Below are positions 8,412 through 19,000 of a stretch of DNA of 64,000 nucleotides, piece after piece. The notes under the pieces are model-generated. The model had not been told where the DNA came from. It made no database searches and saw only the letters and a list, made by a program, of their open reading frames with translations. The stretch is from Ceratopteris richardii. Taxonomy: Eukaryota > Streptophyta > Polypodiopsida > Polypodiales > Pteridaceae. How positions within the stretch are numbered: the first letter of the stretch is position 1; every line of letters starts with the position of its first letter. A program made the position numbers and the translations under genes. Location of the stretch: NCBI GenBank assembly GCA_020310875.1, contig MU260054.1:186001-250000 (forward strand), read 5' to 3'.

Positions 8412-9556
8412 AAGAGGCTAGTACCTCTCAAGCTAATTATGGAGGAAGAGGAAGAGGTGCTAGAGGTAGGGGCAAAGGAGGTAAGCAAGGTAGGGGGAGA
8501 CCCTACAACAATTCACCATGCAACATATGTGGTCTCAACAAACACACAACAGAAGAATGCTGCAAAAATACAAGGAACCAAAGGGGAAGAGGCTTCCATA
8601 GAGGAAGCTATGGACAAACAAGAGGCAGGTATAACAATGGTGGAGGCAACTACAACCATAACTTCAATCAAGGCTACAACAACAACAACTATCAAGGAGG
8701 CTTTAGAGGAAGAAGGGACTTCAACAACTACAGTGAAGATCAAGAAGACTATATGCTCATCATGAACATGACATCCAAGCAAGTTAAAGATGATGAGCAT
8801 CTTTTCTACATTGAATCAGGTTGTTCCAATCATGTGGCAGGAAATGTAACACTATTATCTGATCTTGAAGAACCTAAGGGGAAGCATGAAGTATAAATAG
8901 GTGATGACACTAAACATTCAGCCAAGCAAATTGGAAATGTCAAAACATGTGATGGTAGTATGAACCTTTTGAGCAAAGTTCTATATGTACCTACTATAAC
9001 CAAAAACCTAATTAGTGTTGGGCAGATTGTAGAGAAAGGTATATAGGTCAGGTTCACTAAGCATGGAGCATATGTGGAAGACCCCCAACAAGGATTCAAA
9101 AGGATTGCCAAAGGTGAGAAGTCAGGTAGATTGTTTACTTTTGAGATTGAAGACACAAGGAATATAGCACTATTTAGTTATAGAGTCCAAACCCTATCTG
9201 AGTTGGAAATATAGCACGAAAGGCTAGGGCACAAAGAAGAAAGGACTCTGAAGCAAATTTTTAGGGATCAACATGTGCTTGGCATTTCCAATGTGACCAA
9301 GCAGCACATGATTTACAAATGTGGAGCTTGCCAATTTTCCAAAGCTCATAGGCAACCATTTAACAGGAAAGGATACATCCATAAAGATTATTTGGAGCTT
9401 TTACACACTGATGTGTTGGGTCCTAGCATAAGGATGAGGTATTCACATGTTTTCATAAGTACTTGGCACTAGTTGAAAGCCAAACAGGAAGGAGCTTGAA
9501 GACAATCAGGTATGATGGAGGTGGTGAGTACTTTTCACATGAGTTTGATCTATTTC
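8412..9556 (+). pseudogene. C1 gag-pol fragment: zinc knuckle, protease, start of integrase
   Basis: Read in the frame of its relatives, it begins in the glycine-arginine-rich gag tail (GRGRGARGRG, then KQGRGRP). A knuckle follows (CNICGLNKHTTEEC), then a Gly/Asn-rich stretch, the protease site (FYIESGCSNHVAG, with the usual DSG changed to ESG) and the integrase zinc region up to EFDLF. In-frame stops are TAA 8894-8896, TAG 9044-9046 and TAG 9212-9214. The last replaces the W of the integrase WHxRLGH word. About 65 integrase codons are missing between DVLGPS and SHVF near 9425-9445. Clearly inactive. The left edge is the G1 insertion and the right edge is the rearranged T1 junction. Confidence 0.88.
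9348..9556 (+). repeat. 209-bp direct repeat, left copy
   Basis: This C1 integrase segment, ATAGGCAACC to CTATTTC, is repeated at 32137-32345 with two mismatches by eye and no gaps. The two copies flank T1. The right copy begins at the base after the T1 LTR end. Confidence 0.95.
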
Positions 9557-9658
9557 GATGGCGATGCACCACACTGCACTCTCCTTCTCGAGAGCTCCAC
9601 GACGATATGCTTGGAGTAGAAAAACGAGCTCCTGACGCCACTCACAGTACTCCGCACA
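9551..9658 (-). repeat. Inverted copy of the T1 LTR end (108 bp)
   Basis: It is the reverse complement of 32024-32131, the last part of the T1 3' LTR, nearly identical over 108 bp. It overlaps the end of the C1 segment by TATTTC, six bases shared by both partners, so the joint has microhomology. Confidence 0.93.
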
Positions 9659-9738
9659 CCTTGGCATACCTTGTCATCCGAGTCACCGAAGTCACCGTTG
9701 GCTACGCGCGAGGGAGGACCTCAACGATCAAGGAATAT

Positions 9739-9846
9739 AGAGGTTCCCGGTACTTCCCGGGAGGTCACCCATCCCAGTATTGTTCCCCCCAGAGCTCGCT
9801 TAACCGTGGCAATCTCTTGCCACTAAGCTACACTCTTGTGGTGTTT
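9739..9846 (-). ncRNA. 5S-rRNA-like Pol III relic
   Basis: On the minus strand, 9752-9774 gives a 23-nt exact match, from memory of plant 5S rRNA, to the GGATGGGTGACC box C region and on to GGGAAGT. GTTAAGCG (box A of 5S) sits at 9797-9804. Beyond it is TAGCTTAGTGG (9820-9830), a good tRNA-type A box. The 5' part of 5S is absent, so this is not an rRNA gene. It may come from a 5S-derived SINE or from a Cassandra-type LTR, which is known to carry 5S sequence. Confidence 0.7.
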
Positions 9847-10750
9847 GAAGAAGGGGAAAGACTAAGGTTGACATTGCCTTGAACAAGTTTTGGTCCCGCA
9901 AAGCTTCATTTTTGCTTTTAAAGCCTATTTTTGAAGCAATTTTGGGGTGTTTTTGGAGCCATTTCGGAGTACTTTCGCACGTAGTTCTCTTCACACAGGT
10001 CCAAGAACATCAAGAAGAGTGTTCCTTGTACTTCTCAGACAATAAATATCAACCTTTGGGGCTGTATTTTCAGCCACACTCGTAAAACTACAGGTTTCTC
10101 GAGGGGTTTTCAGTTTTGGTGGGAGCAGTCACTGCAAATTTATGCAGGTTTGTAAAGCCTAAAACATCAGAGGTGACAGACACTTGCAGGTGTTATTGGC
10201 TAGTTTTTGGGCTATGTATTCAGCCTTTCAGTGTCATTTTATTGCATATATTGAGCACATACACACCATGTACGCTTTTGTGGATACCGCTTATGTACGT
10301 CCATGTGGGCATTGATATGGCGGTTACGTTCTTTGCATAAAGCCTTTTACGTTTGATAAAGAGGGTCGTGGTGAGGTTTTCTTAACTGGGAGACACCCAG
10401 ATGTCGGGGTCTCTTCGGTGATGCAGGTGGAAGACTTACCCAGCCTCGCCATAGGAGATGTATGATAGTTGTTCATAGGTGCTCGATAAGCCTAGTTGGC
10501 TTCTATTGGGTAACTGATTATATGCAGTGGAGTCAGTGATTCACTATGCAGGTAGACATGTCAGTACTTGCAATTTTATGATACTTTGACACTGGTCATA
10601 TGCTAATATTGCAGAGGATACTCTGGCAAAATTTTTCCAGATTTCTGGTTTAGTCAACTATATAGTGGTCGATTTACTCCTTGATACACTTATTTCTTGG
10701 TGTTTGGACTCTTCTAGCTCCATTATCATTCTATTCAGTTCTCTACGATC
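9847..10750 (+). other. T1 leader or unassigned 5' segment
   Basis: About 0.9 kb before the T1 start codon with no convincing frame. It does not resemble the T1 3' LTR. Two loosely similar words, GGCTGTATTTTCAGCC and GGCTATGTATTCAGCC, are visible near 10060 and 10210. The sequence at the start codon, TGGCATCAGAGG, resembles the tRNA-Met primer site TGGTATCAGAGC, but no LTR end precedes it. Confidence 0.4.
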
Positions 10751-13700
10751 ATGGCATCAGAGGTCTCAGGCAGATCCGGTGGATCAGGGTCTAGTGCTAG
10801 CGTTCCGAGGAGGAGCTATAACTTGCAGGGCAAAGACCATTTTGAGATCCGAAAATTTGATGGCACAAACTTTGCTCTATGGAAGAATCAGATTAAAGAT
10901 GTGCTGATTCAAAGAAGGCAATGGAAGCCAGTAAATGGGATTTCAAAGAAGCCTGCTGACATGGATGAAGATGATTGGGATGAGTTAGATGAAATGGCCA
11001 GGTCTACCATTCGCTTGCACCTAGCAGATAATGTTTACTTTACAGTATTAGACTGTGAAAGTGCAGAGGAGCTTTGGAAGAAGTTATGCAATACATATGA
11101 AAAAGAGACGGCATCAAATAAAGTATATCTGATGAGAAAATTATACGACCTTCGTATGAAGGACACAGATAGTGTTGCTGCTCATCTAAATGAGTTTGAT
11201 GCCATATTCTCCCAGTTACAGGCTCAGAAAATGGATATGGACAATGAAATGAAAGCAGTATTGCTGTTATGCACCCTGCCATCATCATGGGATACATTTT
11301 GCACAGCTATTAGCAATAGTGCACCAGGTGGTAAACTCGTCTATGATGACATATGTGGAGCACTCTTGAGTGAGGAGATTCGTAGAAAATCTATGGTTGG
11401 CACTCAGAGTGGAGATGCATATAATGTTCGTGATTCTTACCAAGGAAAGAATCAACAACGTGGCAAGAGCAAGAACAAAGAAAAGAATGGTCAACGGAAC
11501 AAGAGCAGAAGTAAATCAAGGAAGAGGGATATTGAATGCCATTATTGTCATAAGAAAGGACACATGAAGAAAGACTGTTATGCATTAAAGAATGCTAAAG
11601 GTAAAGGACAGAATGTTGATGGGCATGTTAAACAGTTACCTGCACCATCTACTTCGACTGTGAAGATTGAAGAAATTAATGCTATTTCTGATGATGCTGA
11701 TGTGTTGACACTTGATAGTACTGTGCCATCTGAGGCACTTATGGCTGATTCTCTTTCCCACACCTGGCTACTAGATTCTGGTGCTTCTTTCCATGTGACA
11801 CCACATAGAGAATGGTTCTCTAGTTATGCAGCAAAGTCTCTTGGTACCGTGAGACTTGGTGACTCTTACCAGTGTGATGTTGTGAGGATTGGAGATGTGG
11901 TTGTGCAGTTCATTGACGGTTCAAAATTTACTATGCATAATGTACGCCATGTACCTCAGTTATCACGCAGTTTGATGTCAGTTGGTCAACTTGATGACCT
12001 TGGTTACAAGGTGGTCTTCTATGCTCAGTCCTTTCGTATATCAAAGGGCAATATGGTTATTGCAAAAGGAAGGAAAGTTGGCTCACTTTACCCTTTATTT
12101 GTATCACAGAAAGAACACTTGTTAGCTGTTACTGAACAGCCTATGGCTTGTATTTGGCATGGTCGTTTGGGCCATATAACTCGTAGTGGAATGGAAAATC
12201 TTTCTCGTTCTGGCTACTTACCTGTGTTATCTTTCTCTGATTTTTCATTTTGTGAGCATTGTCAATATGGAAAGCAAACCAGAAATGTGCATAAAACGCA
12301 CATTGACTCTTCAATTCAGCCTTTAGATCTTGTTCATACAGATGTGTGTGGTCCTATGCCCACTAGGTCCTTAGGTGGTTCTCTTTACTTTGTCACTTTC
12401 ATAGATGATGCTACTAGAAAAGTCTGGGTATATCCTATCAAATCGAAGGATGATGTATTCCCTACTTTCAGAAAATGGCTTGCTTCAGTTGAGACTGAAA
12501 AAGGAACTAAGCTTAAGGCTTTACGTTCAGATAATGGGGGTGAGTATACCTCACATGAATTCAGCCTTTTCTGTCAGTGTAGAGGGATTCGTAGAGAGTT
12601 TACAGCTCCTTATACCCCAGTACAGAATGGTGTAGCTGAGAGAATGAATAGAACTATTCAAGATAGAGTAGTCTCTATGTTGCATCATGCAAACCTCTCA
12701 CAAGGTTTTTGGGCAGAAGCAGTATTGACTGCAGTTCATGTGATTAACCTTTCACCTAGTACTGCCAAAGGTCTTAAAGTGGCACAAGAGTTATGGACAA
12801 GGAAACCACCATATTATGATCATCTTCGAGTTTTTGGGTGTGAAGCATATGTTCATATACCCAAGAATCTTAGACAAAAGTTGGACCATAAGTCAAAGAA
12901 ATGCATTTTTCTTGGATATGGTCGAGAAGGACAATTTGGATATCGCTTATGGGATCCTGAAACACGGTCAGTGATCAGAAGTAGTGATGTCATTTTTAAT
13001 GAGTCTAAGATGCATAAACAGCCGATTAAGGAGGTTGAAGTGAGAAGAGTGGTGTTTGAGGATACTAGTCCTCCGGTTAGCATGCATAAAAATGCTGCAC
13101 ATAGGGATGTTCAAGAGAATGTCCATTCAGATCAGTCTGCACATGTTCCTGGTCAGCAACCATTGAGACGTTCTGCACGTGTCTCATATCCACCTGATAG
13201 ATATGTTCCAGGTTTAGATTTTGTTATGCTAACAGATGCCGGTGAGCCCTCTTGCTACAAAGAGGCTATGCAGACAGAGGATCATGTCAAGTGGGAGCGT
13301 GCCATGAAGAGTGAGTTGGATTCTATTCACAAGAATGGTACTTGGGACTTAGTACCTTTGCCAAAGGGCAGGAAAGCTTTACCATATAAATGGGTATATA
13401 AATTGAAATTCACATCAGATAGTGCTTCTCCAAAATATAAAGCACGACTTGTTGCAAAGGGTTTTAAGCAACAACATGGTGTTGATTTTGAGGAAATCTT
13501 CTCTCCAGTGGTCAAGATGACTACTTTGTGCATGCTGCTTGGATTCGTTGCAATGGAGGACTTAGAGCTAGTCCAAATGGATGTGAAAACAGCTTTCTTG
13601 CATGGAGATCTTACAGATGAGATCTATATGGAACAACCAGAGGGTTATGTAGTTCCTGGCAAGGAAAGTCTAGTTTGTAAGCTCAAGAAGAGCTTGTATG

Positions 13701-14684
13701 GACTTAAACAGTCTCCTAGACAATGGTACCAAAAGTTTGATGCTTTTATGAAGTCCCAAGGCTATTCTCGGAGCAATGAGGATCATTGTCTCTACACAAA
13801 GAGATGTTCTGATGGCAGCTTGATATGCTTGATACTTTACGTCGATGATATGTTGATTGCTGGGAAGTCCTCTTATGATTTGTCAACTCTCAAAAAGAAG
13901 TTGAGTCAGACATTTGATATGAAGGATTTGGGGGATGCCAAACATATTCTTGGCATGCGCATTACTCATGATAGGAGTAAAAGATGCATATACTTGTCTC
14001 AAAGTGAGTACATATCCAAAGTACTTCATCATTTCAATATGCAGGGTGGAAAGGCATTGAGTACACCTTTACCCACATATGTGAAATTGAGCAAGGATGA
14101 CTGCCCTAAATCAGATGAGGAAAAGGAATTCATGACCAAAATTCCCTATCAGTCTGCTGTTGGTAGTCTCATGTATGCTATGGTAGCTACAAGACCAGAC
14201 ATTGCATTTGCAGTGGGAGTTGTGAGCAGATATATGTCTAATCCTGGCAAGAAACATTGGGAAGCGGTCAAAATGATTTTGAGATATCTGAGTGGCACTA
14301 AGGACAAGTGTCTATGCTTAGGTAGAGGGAAAGCATCCATTATTGGTTACACAGATTCTGACTATGCTGGTTGTGTAGACAATCGTAAGTCTACATCAGG
14401 GTACATTTTTCATTTTGCTGGAGGTGCTATCTCTTGGAGATCTCGTCTTCAAGAATGTACAGTTGTTTCCACCACAGAAGCAGAGTATGTTGCAGCAAGT
14501 GAGGCATGTAAGGAAGCATTGTGGCTTTCTCGTCTTGCTTGCGATATGGGTTTGCCTCAGCATGTACCTCACTTGCTCAGTGATAGTCAGAGTGCCATTG
14601 CTTTGGCTAAGAATCCGGTCTATCATGCAAAGACCAAGCACATTGAGGTGAGGTATCACTTCATTAAAGATTGCTTAGCCACTG
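10751..14684 (+). pseudogene. gag-pol: T1 gag-pol polyprotein, interrupted by G2
   Basis: One uninterrupted frame of 1,311 codons up to the insertion. The copia-type gag has WKNQIKDVL near 45. Zinc knuckle CHYCHKKGHMKKDC near 262 has canonical CX2CX4HX4C spacing. Protease WLLDSGAS near 342. Integrase: WHGRLGH near 469, CEHCQYGK, then D (HTDVCGP, about 529), D (SDNGGEY, about 592) and E (NGVAERMN, about 629). RT: KWVYKLK near 881, QMDVKTAFLHG and LYVDDML near 1030. RNase H: GYTDSDYAGC near 1200 and STTEAEY. It stops after HFIKDCLAT because the G2 LTR begins at 14685; the residues apparent after that are LTR sequence. The rest of the frame resumes in phase at 31577. No other lesion is seen, so T1 was probably coding-competent when G2 landed. 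Confidence 0.93.
14680..14684 (+). repeat. G2 target site duplication, left (GCCAC)
   Basis: GCCAC precedes the LTR start at 14685 and recurs at 31572-31576 after the other LTR. Five bases fits Ty3/gypsy integration. Confidence 0.93.
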
Positions 14685-15574
14685 TGTGCTTGAGCCGAGA
14701 CGACTCAAGGACTTGTGCCAATGAGACTATACCTCAATTGCCACACAAGTGCAAATAGTGGGTACTTTAACACACATTTAAATGTCAATCCTAAGGAGCG
14801 ACTTACCAAGTGTATGAAGACGTGTGCACACGTGATGGAATATGAAGTGGTTTGCTAACATGCATGAGGAAAGACTACTACCTCTCACACTCACTGAAAT
14901 ACTGAAAGTGTTTGCCGCAAGCTTCTTCCAGCAGTTTTAGTATTTTGAGGTTTTCTCACAGCCCAGAACTCCGAACATAGGCAATAGGGTACTCGTTTCG
15001 AAGCTCTCGTCAAGACGCATCCAACGGTGGTAGTTTCACTTAATTCTGACCACTCTACTTCAAGTTATGGAGAAAACAGTGAATGATGGGAATCACAAAT
15101 ACCTGCGCCACAGCTTCTCCTAGCTTACGCACGCACTACAGCAGCTCAAAACCAAGGGGAAGGGGTAGACAACAGTCCTACACATGCATTTCAAGCATAA
15201 CACACACATACAAGAGCGAAATGAAGATCAAAATCAGCAAGAAAGAGGTAAACTCGAAAATTCTGAAGAGCTCCTTCTTCACAATGGCAAGAGTCCTTTA
15301 CAAAGGGTCACAAAGTGACTTATATACATGAGCCCTAAGTTTGGTCCTTTCACACAAGAGACCGGCACTTTATTCACTAAAAGACTAATTTCCTACTAGT
15401 TTACATGGGTAGATCTCTAATCTTCTGTGGGGATGCATCTAGAGGACTCCTCTAGTGCATTTACAATGGAAATATATTACAAGAATGAATATGATACAAA
15501 AGTTTGGTGTCCAAATCGGAAAAATTTTAGGGCCCGTCTTTTTCTCTGCTTTGTACTTCTTTAGCTCTGCAACA
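14685..15574 (-). repeat. G2 3' LTR
   Basis: On the minus strand it starts TGTTGCAGAGC and ends CACACA. A TATA box, TATATAAG, is at 15319-15326. It pairs with 30680-31571. Differences from the partner are scattered substitutions, mostly between about 14940 and 15110. Confidence 0.95.
15319..15326 (-). promoter_or_regulatory. TATA box in G2 3' LTR
   Basis: TATATAAG on the minus strand. The partner LTR has the same box at 31316-31323, where it would drive G2 transcription. Confidence 0.6.
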
Positions 15575-15590
15575 CTCTCCCCCTCTTCGT
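15575..15590 (-). promoter_or_regulatory. G2 polypurine tract
   Basis: GACGAAGAGGGGGAGAG on the minus strand directly before the LTR start. It is preceded by CTGTCAAGGGATGACAGA, the family's conserved pre-tract block. Confidence 0.88.
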
Positions 15591-16044
15591 CTCTGTCATC
15601 CCTTGACAGACTTTGCTTCTTGTCATCCATTTACTTCTTCTCTCCGCACGCTTCCCTTGGTCCGTGTTGTCTGTAATTAAACAAACATGCAGATTTGATG
15701 GCCTTCTTGATTCAAGCTCTACTACTCGAGAGCCTGTTGCACTTGTCTTGCCTGTTGACTTGGGTTGCCACGCACGCCACCAGTGACTAGGAATGTGCTG
15801 TTCTTAGTCACCCTCTTAAACTTTTCAGCCTCTACCCCTTTCTAACTTTTGGTCCTCTGATTTGTCCTGGTTGCACACATCTGACCCTGTTGTATTGCTT
15901 TGAGGCTGTTTACTTTTTTCCACCGTGCATGACCTGGCTGTTTTCTCTTTTCGCCTGGTGCGTGCCCCTGCGGGGCTCTGTGCAGCGATGGGTGTTGCGC
16001 CCCTGCGGGGCTTCTTGCAGAGATATATCTTCAGATATTGCTTT
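15591..16044 (-). other. G2 3' untranslated region
   Basis: About 450 bases between the ORF3 stop and the polypurine tract, without a convincing frame. It contains two copies of the perfect palindrome-like word GCCCCTGCGGGGC (15964-15976 and 15999-16011), 35 bases apart, each able to form a small hairpin. Confidence 0.65.
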
Positions 16045-19000
16045 TTAGTGAAGCTGTTTTTTTTGTTGTCTTCTTCTTTTCTTCTTCTTACTCGATTCTC
16101 CCTCAACACTGCCCCCCTCCTGGACTCTGTCGTCCCCGACAGGCTTTTTGTGGCGACGTGTGTAGGTTTGGATAGCTTGTTGCTCTCGGTGATTTAGCAG
16201 ATTAGCGTGACAAAGCATAATCTCCTTCCATTGCTGAGACTTTACTCCATCCTCTGGCGCCTGTCTATGATCAGCAAAGAAACTTGTCTCGTAGGCCACC
16301 AGTCTTGCATTCAAATTGGAGGTCATTTTAATAAAAATCTCTGAATCCATCTCAAAGAAGCCCGTAAAGAATGCTTCTTCAAAAGTCTGCATATATGTCG
16401 ATGGCAGAAACATGAGACGAGAAAAATATGCCATAATAGTTAACCGGCTGGGAATAGTAGATAAATCAAAAATTAATGCCTCCGATCCTTGCGTAATGCC
16501 GATGAAATTCAAAAAGGTATACTGTGCATGTTGGAATACTTTAATTACCGTCAGGAACATGCTAAATATTTTATTTGTCATTTTGACTACTAGGTCTGGA
16601 ACGGTAGCATATCTTGAGAGCCAAAATTCCATGGTTTTGACCATGTATTCCTCTGTCGGTAGGTAGTTGTGTGGTGGACTAGGTAATAGCGGATAATTTA
16701 ACCACTGGTTATTAATGCTACCTTGTCGCTGGCCTTCCCAAAATTGCATCCATGCTCTTCGACGGGGTAGTGGGAAAAATGATGGGTTGACTTGAAGCTC
16801 ATACGGGGATGCTTCCCACTGTACCCTTAGTGTAGGGTTCTTTTCCAGTAGCTTTCTTCTCCATATTGGATCTGCTGCCTCAAACTCTTCTTGAGTATAG
16901 TTGAACGTGTCATACCGAAAGTAGAGGTTATGATCCGGTTCTTTATTTGTCGTATGCTTTATGTAATGCCGAGTTTGTTCCTTCAATAGCCCGTATGGTA
17001 CATTGAATGGCCTGAGTATGTGCTCGAGTTGCTTGCTGTCAATTTGAGCCTCTTTCATTAATTTGATGATTTGATCTTCAAATTCCGCAGTAAGCTGGGA
17101 CACTAGTAGTGCCCTGTCTGCCCGGCTTAGTTCTGCAATGTCTCGAATGTTAGGTTCAATGGGAACCTCCTTTTCTGCCGTTATTGGTGAATGATACGAG
17201 GGGGGAGAGAGAGGACATACCTCTTCCTCCACAGTAGCTGTGGTCTCGTGTAGAACTACTGGTGTCCCCTGTGTTGCTCGCTGCTCTAATTACTCCTGAA
17301 GCTGCTTGATTAAATCATCTTTTTTCTTATTTTCTTCTTCGGCCTTAGCAATAGTTGCTTGATGTTTCATTAATTCCTGGGCCACAATATTCATGTGCTC
17401 TGTGTCTTCCTTACACTGTCGCAGGTAGTTATTTTCTGCTTTTTTCCATTTCACTCTGAGGGCCGCTGTGTCCTCCATATACCTCTTTTCCCAATCTGTA
17501 ATGACAGCTTGTTCCTGTCTGATCTGGTCTTCTAATTTAGTGATCTGTTCTTCTAGGTTCTTGATATTTCCTTGTTGACCATCAGTAATTGCCAGTGGCT
17601 GATCGCTAATGAGAGCTGTCATTAATTCTTTATTTCGTTGTCGCATGTTGTCAGCTTCCTCCATACTGGCTTTGAGCTGAGACTCCAAGATTTTACTGCG
17701 TGCTTGAAGACGTGTCTTCTCAGTCTCACTCATCTCTAATTTCTTTGTTAATTCCTGGACTTGGTCTTTCAATTTTGTCCGCTCCAGCTCTAGCATGTTG
17801 TTTTGTGATTTTACCTCTTGAAGTTCCTTCTCTTTTGTCAGAGCCTGTGCTTGCACCTTGGATAATTCTTCGGAAAGATGTTTACCTGCTCTTTCCAGTT
17901 CTTTCTTGTCTCGCATGGCTTGGTCGTAATCTTCATCAGCATCAAGCATTAATTGTTGTGTATCTAGAGCCGTTCGAATCATATCTTGCACGACAGGCTT
18001 GAGCTGAGCTATGTCTACATTCAGCCATGTCTTTGCTATTTCTGGAGTCTCTCCTGTTTGCACATCTTTGCCTTCTGCCACCTGGAGTGTCTCGTTATGT
18101 GGTTGTCTAACTTGCAGTTGTATCTTGGGTTCTGTATCATCTCCTTTTGCTTCATTCTTTTTAGTGGCACTCCCCTGAAATGTGACATCCATTGGGGAAG
18201 GTTCTGCCACAACCCTGATTGGAGTGAAGGGTTCTTCTGTTTCTACCGCATTATCTTCATTCTCCCTTTTTAATATCTCCTCCTCTGTCTTTGCGCTTGT
18301 GGTTTTCTGATTCACTTTCATTTCTTGATCTATTGGCTTGAGGCCTTCTGGTTCTTCACCATAATCGACTTCATTTAATTCGGTCCATTGCCCATCATCT
18401 TTGGATTCGCTTTGAATATCCACATCCAACAATGATGTATCTTTTTCTTCCTTGTCCTGTGATGAAGAGCTGGAATTATCTAATCCGATTTCACGGTATC
18501 GGTGAACTTTAGTGAGTCTTCTTTTTGTTTTTGATTCCTGTTGTGACTACTGATAATGATGACCTTGCACTGGTAAATTGATTTGTCCCTCCGTATATTT
18601 GTGTGTCTCTTCCAGTGCTTTAGTCAATTCTTCCTCCGTGATTTGTTTCTGTCCTGCAAGGGTCACTTTTGGAAGCACATGGACTCTTTTTGTCATAGGT
18701 CCTCCTTCTTCATCTTTCTTGACTTCTCTTAGTCTTTTTGTGCCTCTCATTCTCGGCTGAGAACTTGTTTCGGCTTCTTCTCCACTGATGGCAACTTTCT
18801 TTTTCTTAGGGACTGTAGCTGACTTTGCGTATTTTGCTAGCCCTTCTGAGTTCGACATCTCCCGTAAGCAATTTTTCATCTCGAGAGCTTCATATATCAA
18901 CAAGGTTAAGGCAGAACTGCCATTCAGAAATTTCTTCTGTCACCATTTCTTCTGAGCTTCGAATAGCCTTTCTTGGACATAGCCTGTTAAGTTCACTTTG

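Noticed and set aside
9739-9846. Functional 5S rRNA gene
   Set aside because: The 5' half of 5S is missing and the region between boxes is altered; only a relic.
10752-10764. TGGCATCAGAGG at the T1 start codon as the T1 primer site
   Set aside because: No LTR end precedes it and the bases upstream do not match the 3' LTR; kept only as a remark.
14685-14758. Last 24 codons of the frame that starts at 10751 as part of the T1 protein
   Set aside because: They are read from the G2 LTR, which begins at 14685; the same bases occur in the other LTR at 30680.
17290-18432. Coiled-coil frame as a captured host gene
   Set aside because: It is in phase with the flanking parts of ORF3 and G3 has a coiled coil at the same place, so it belongs to the element.
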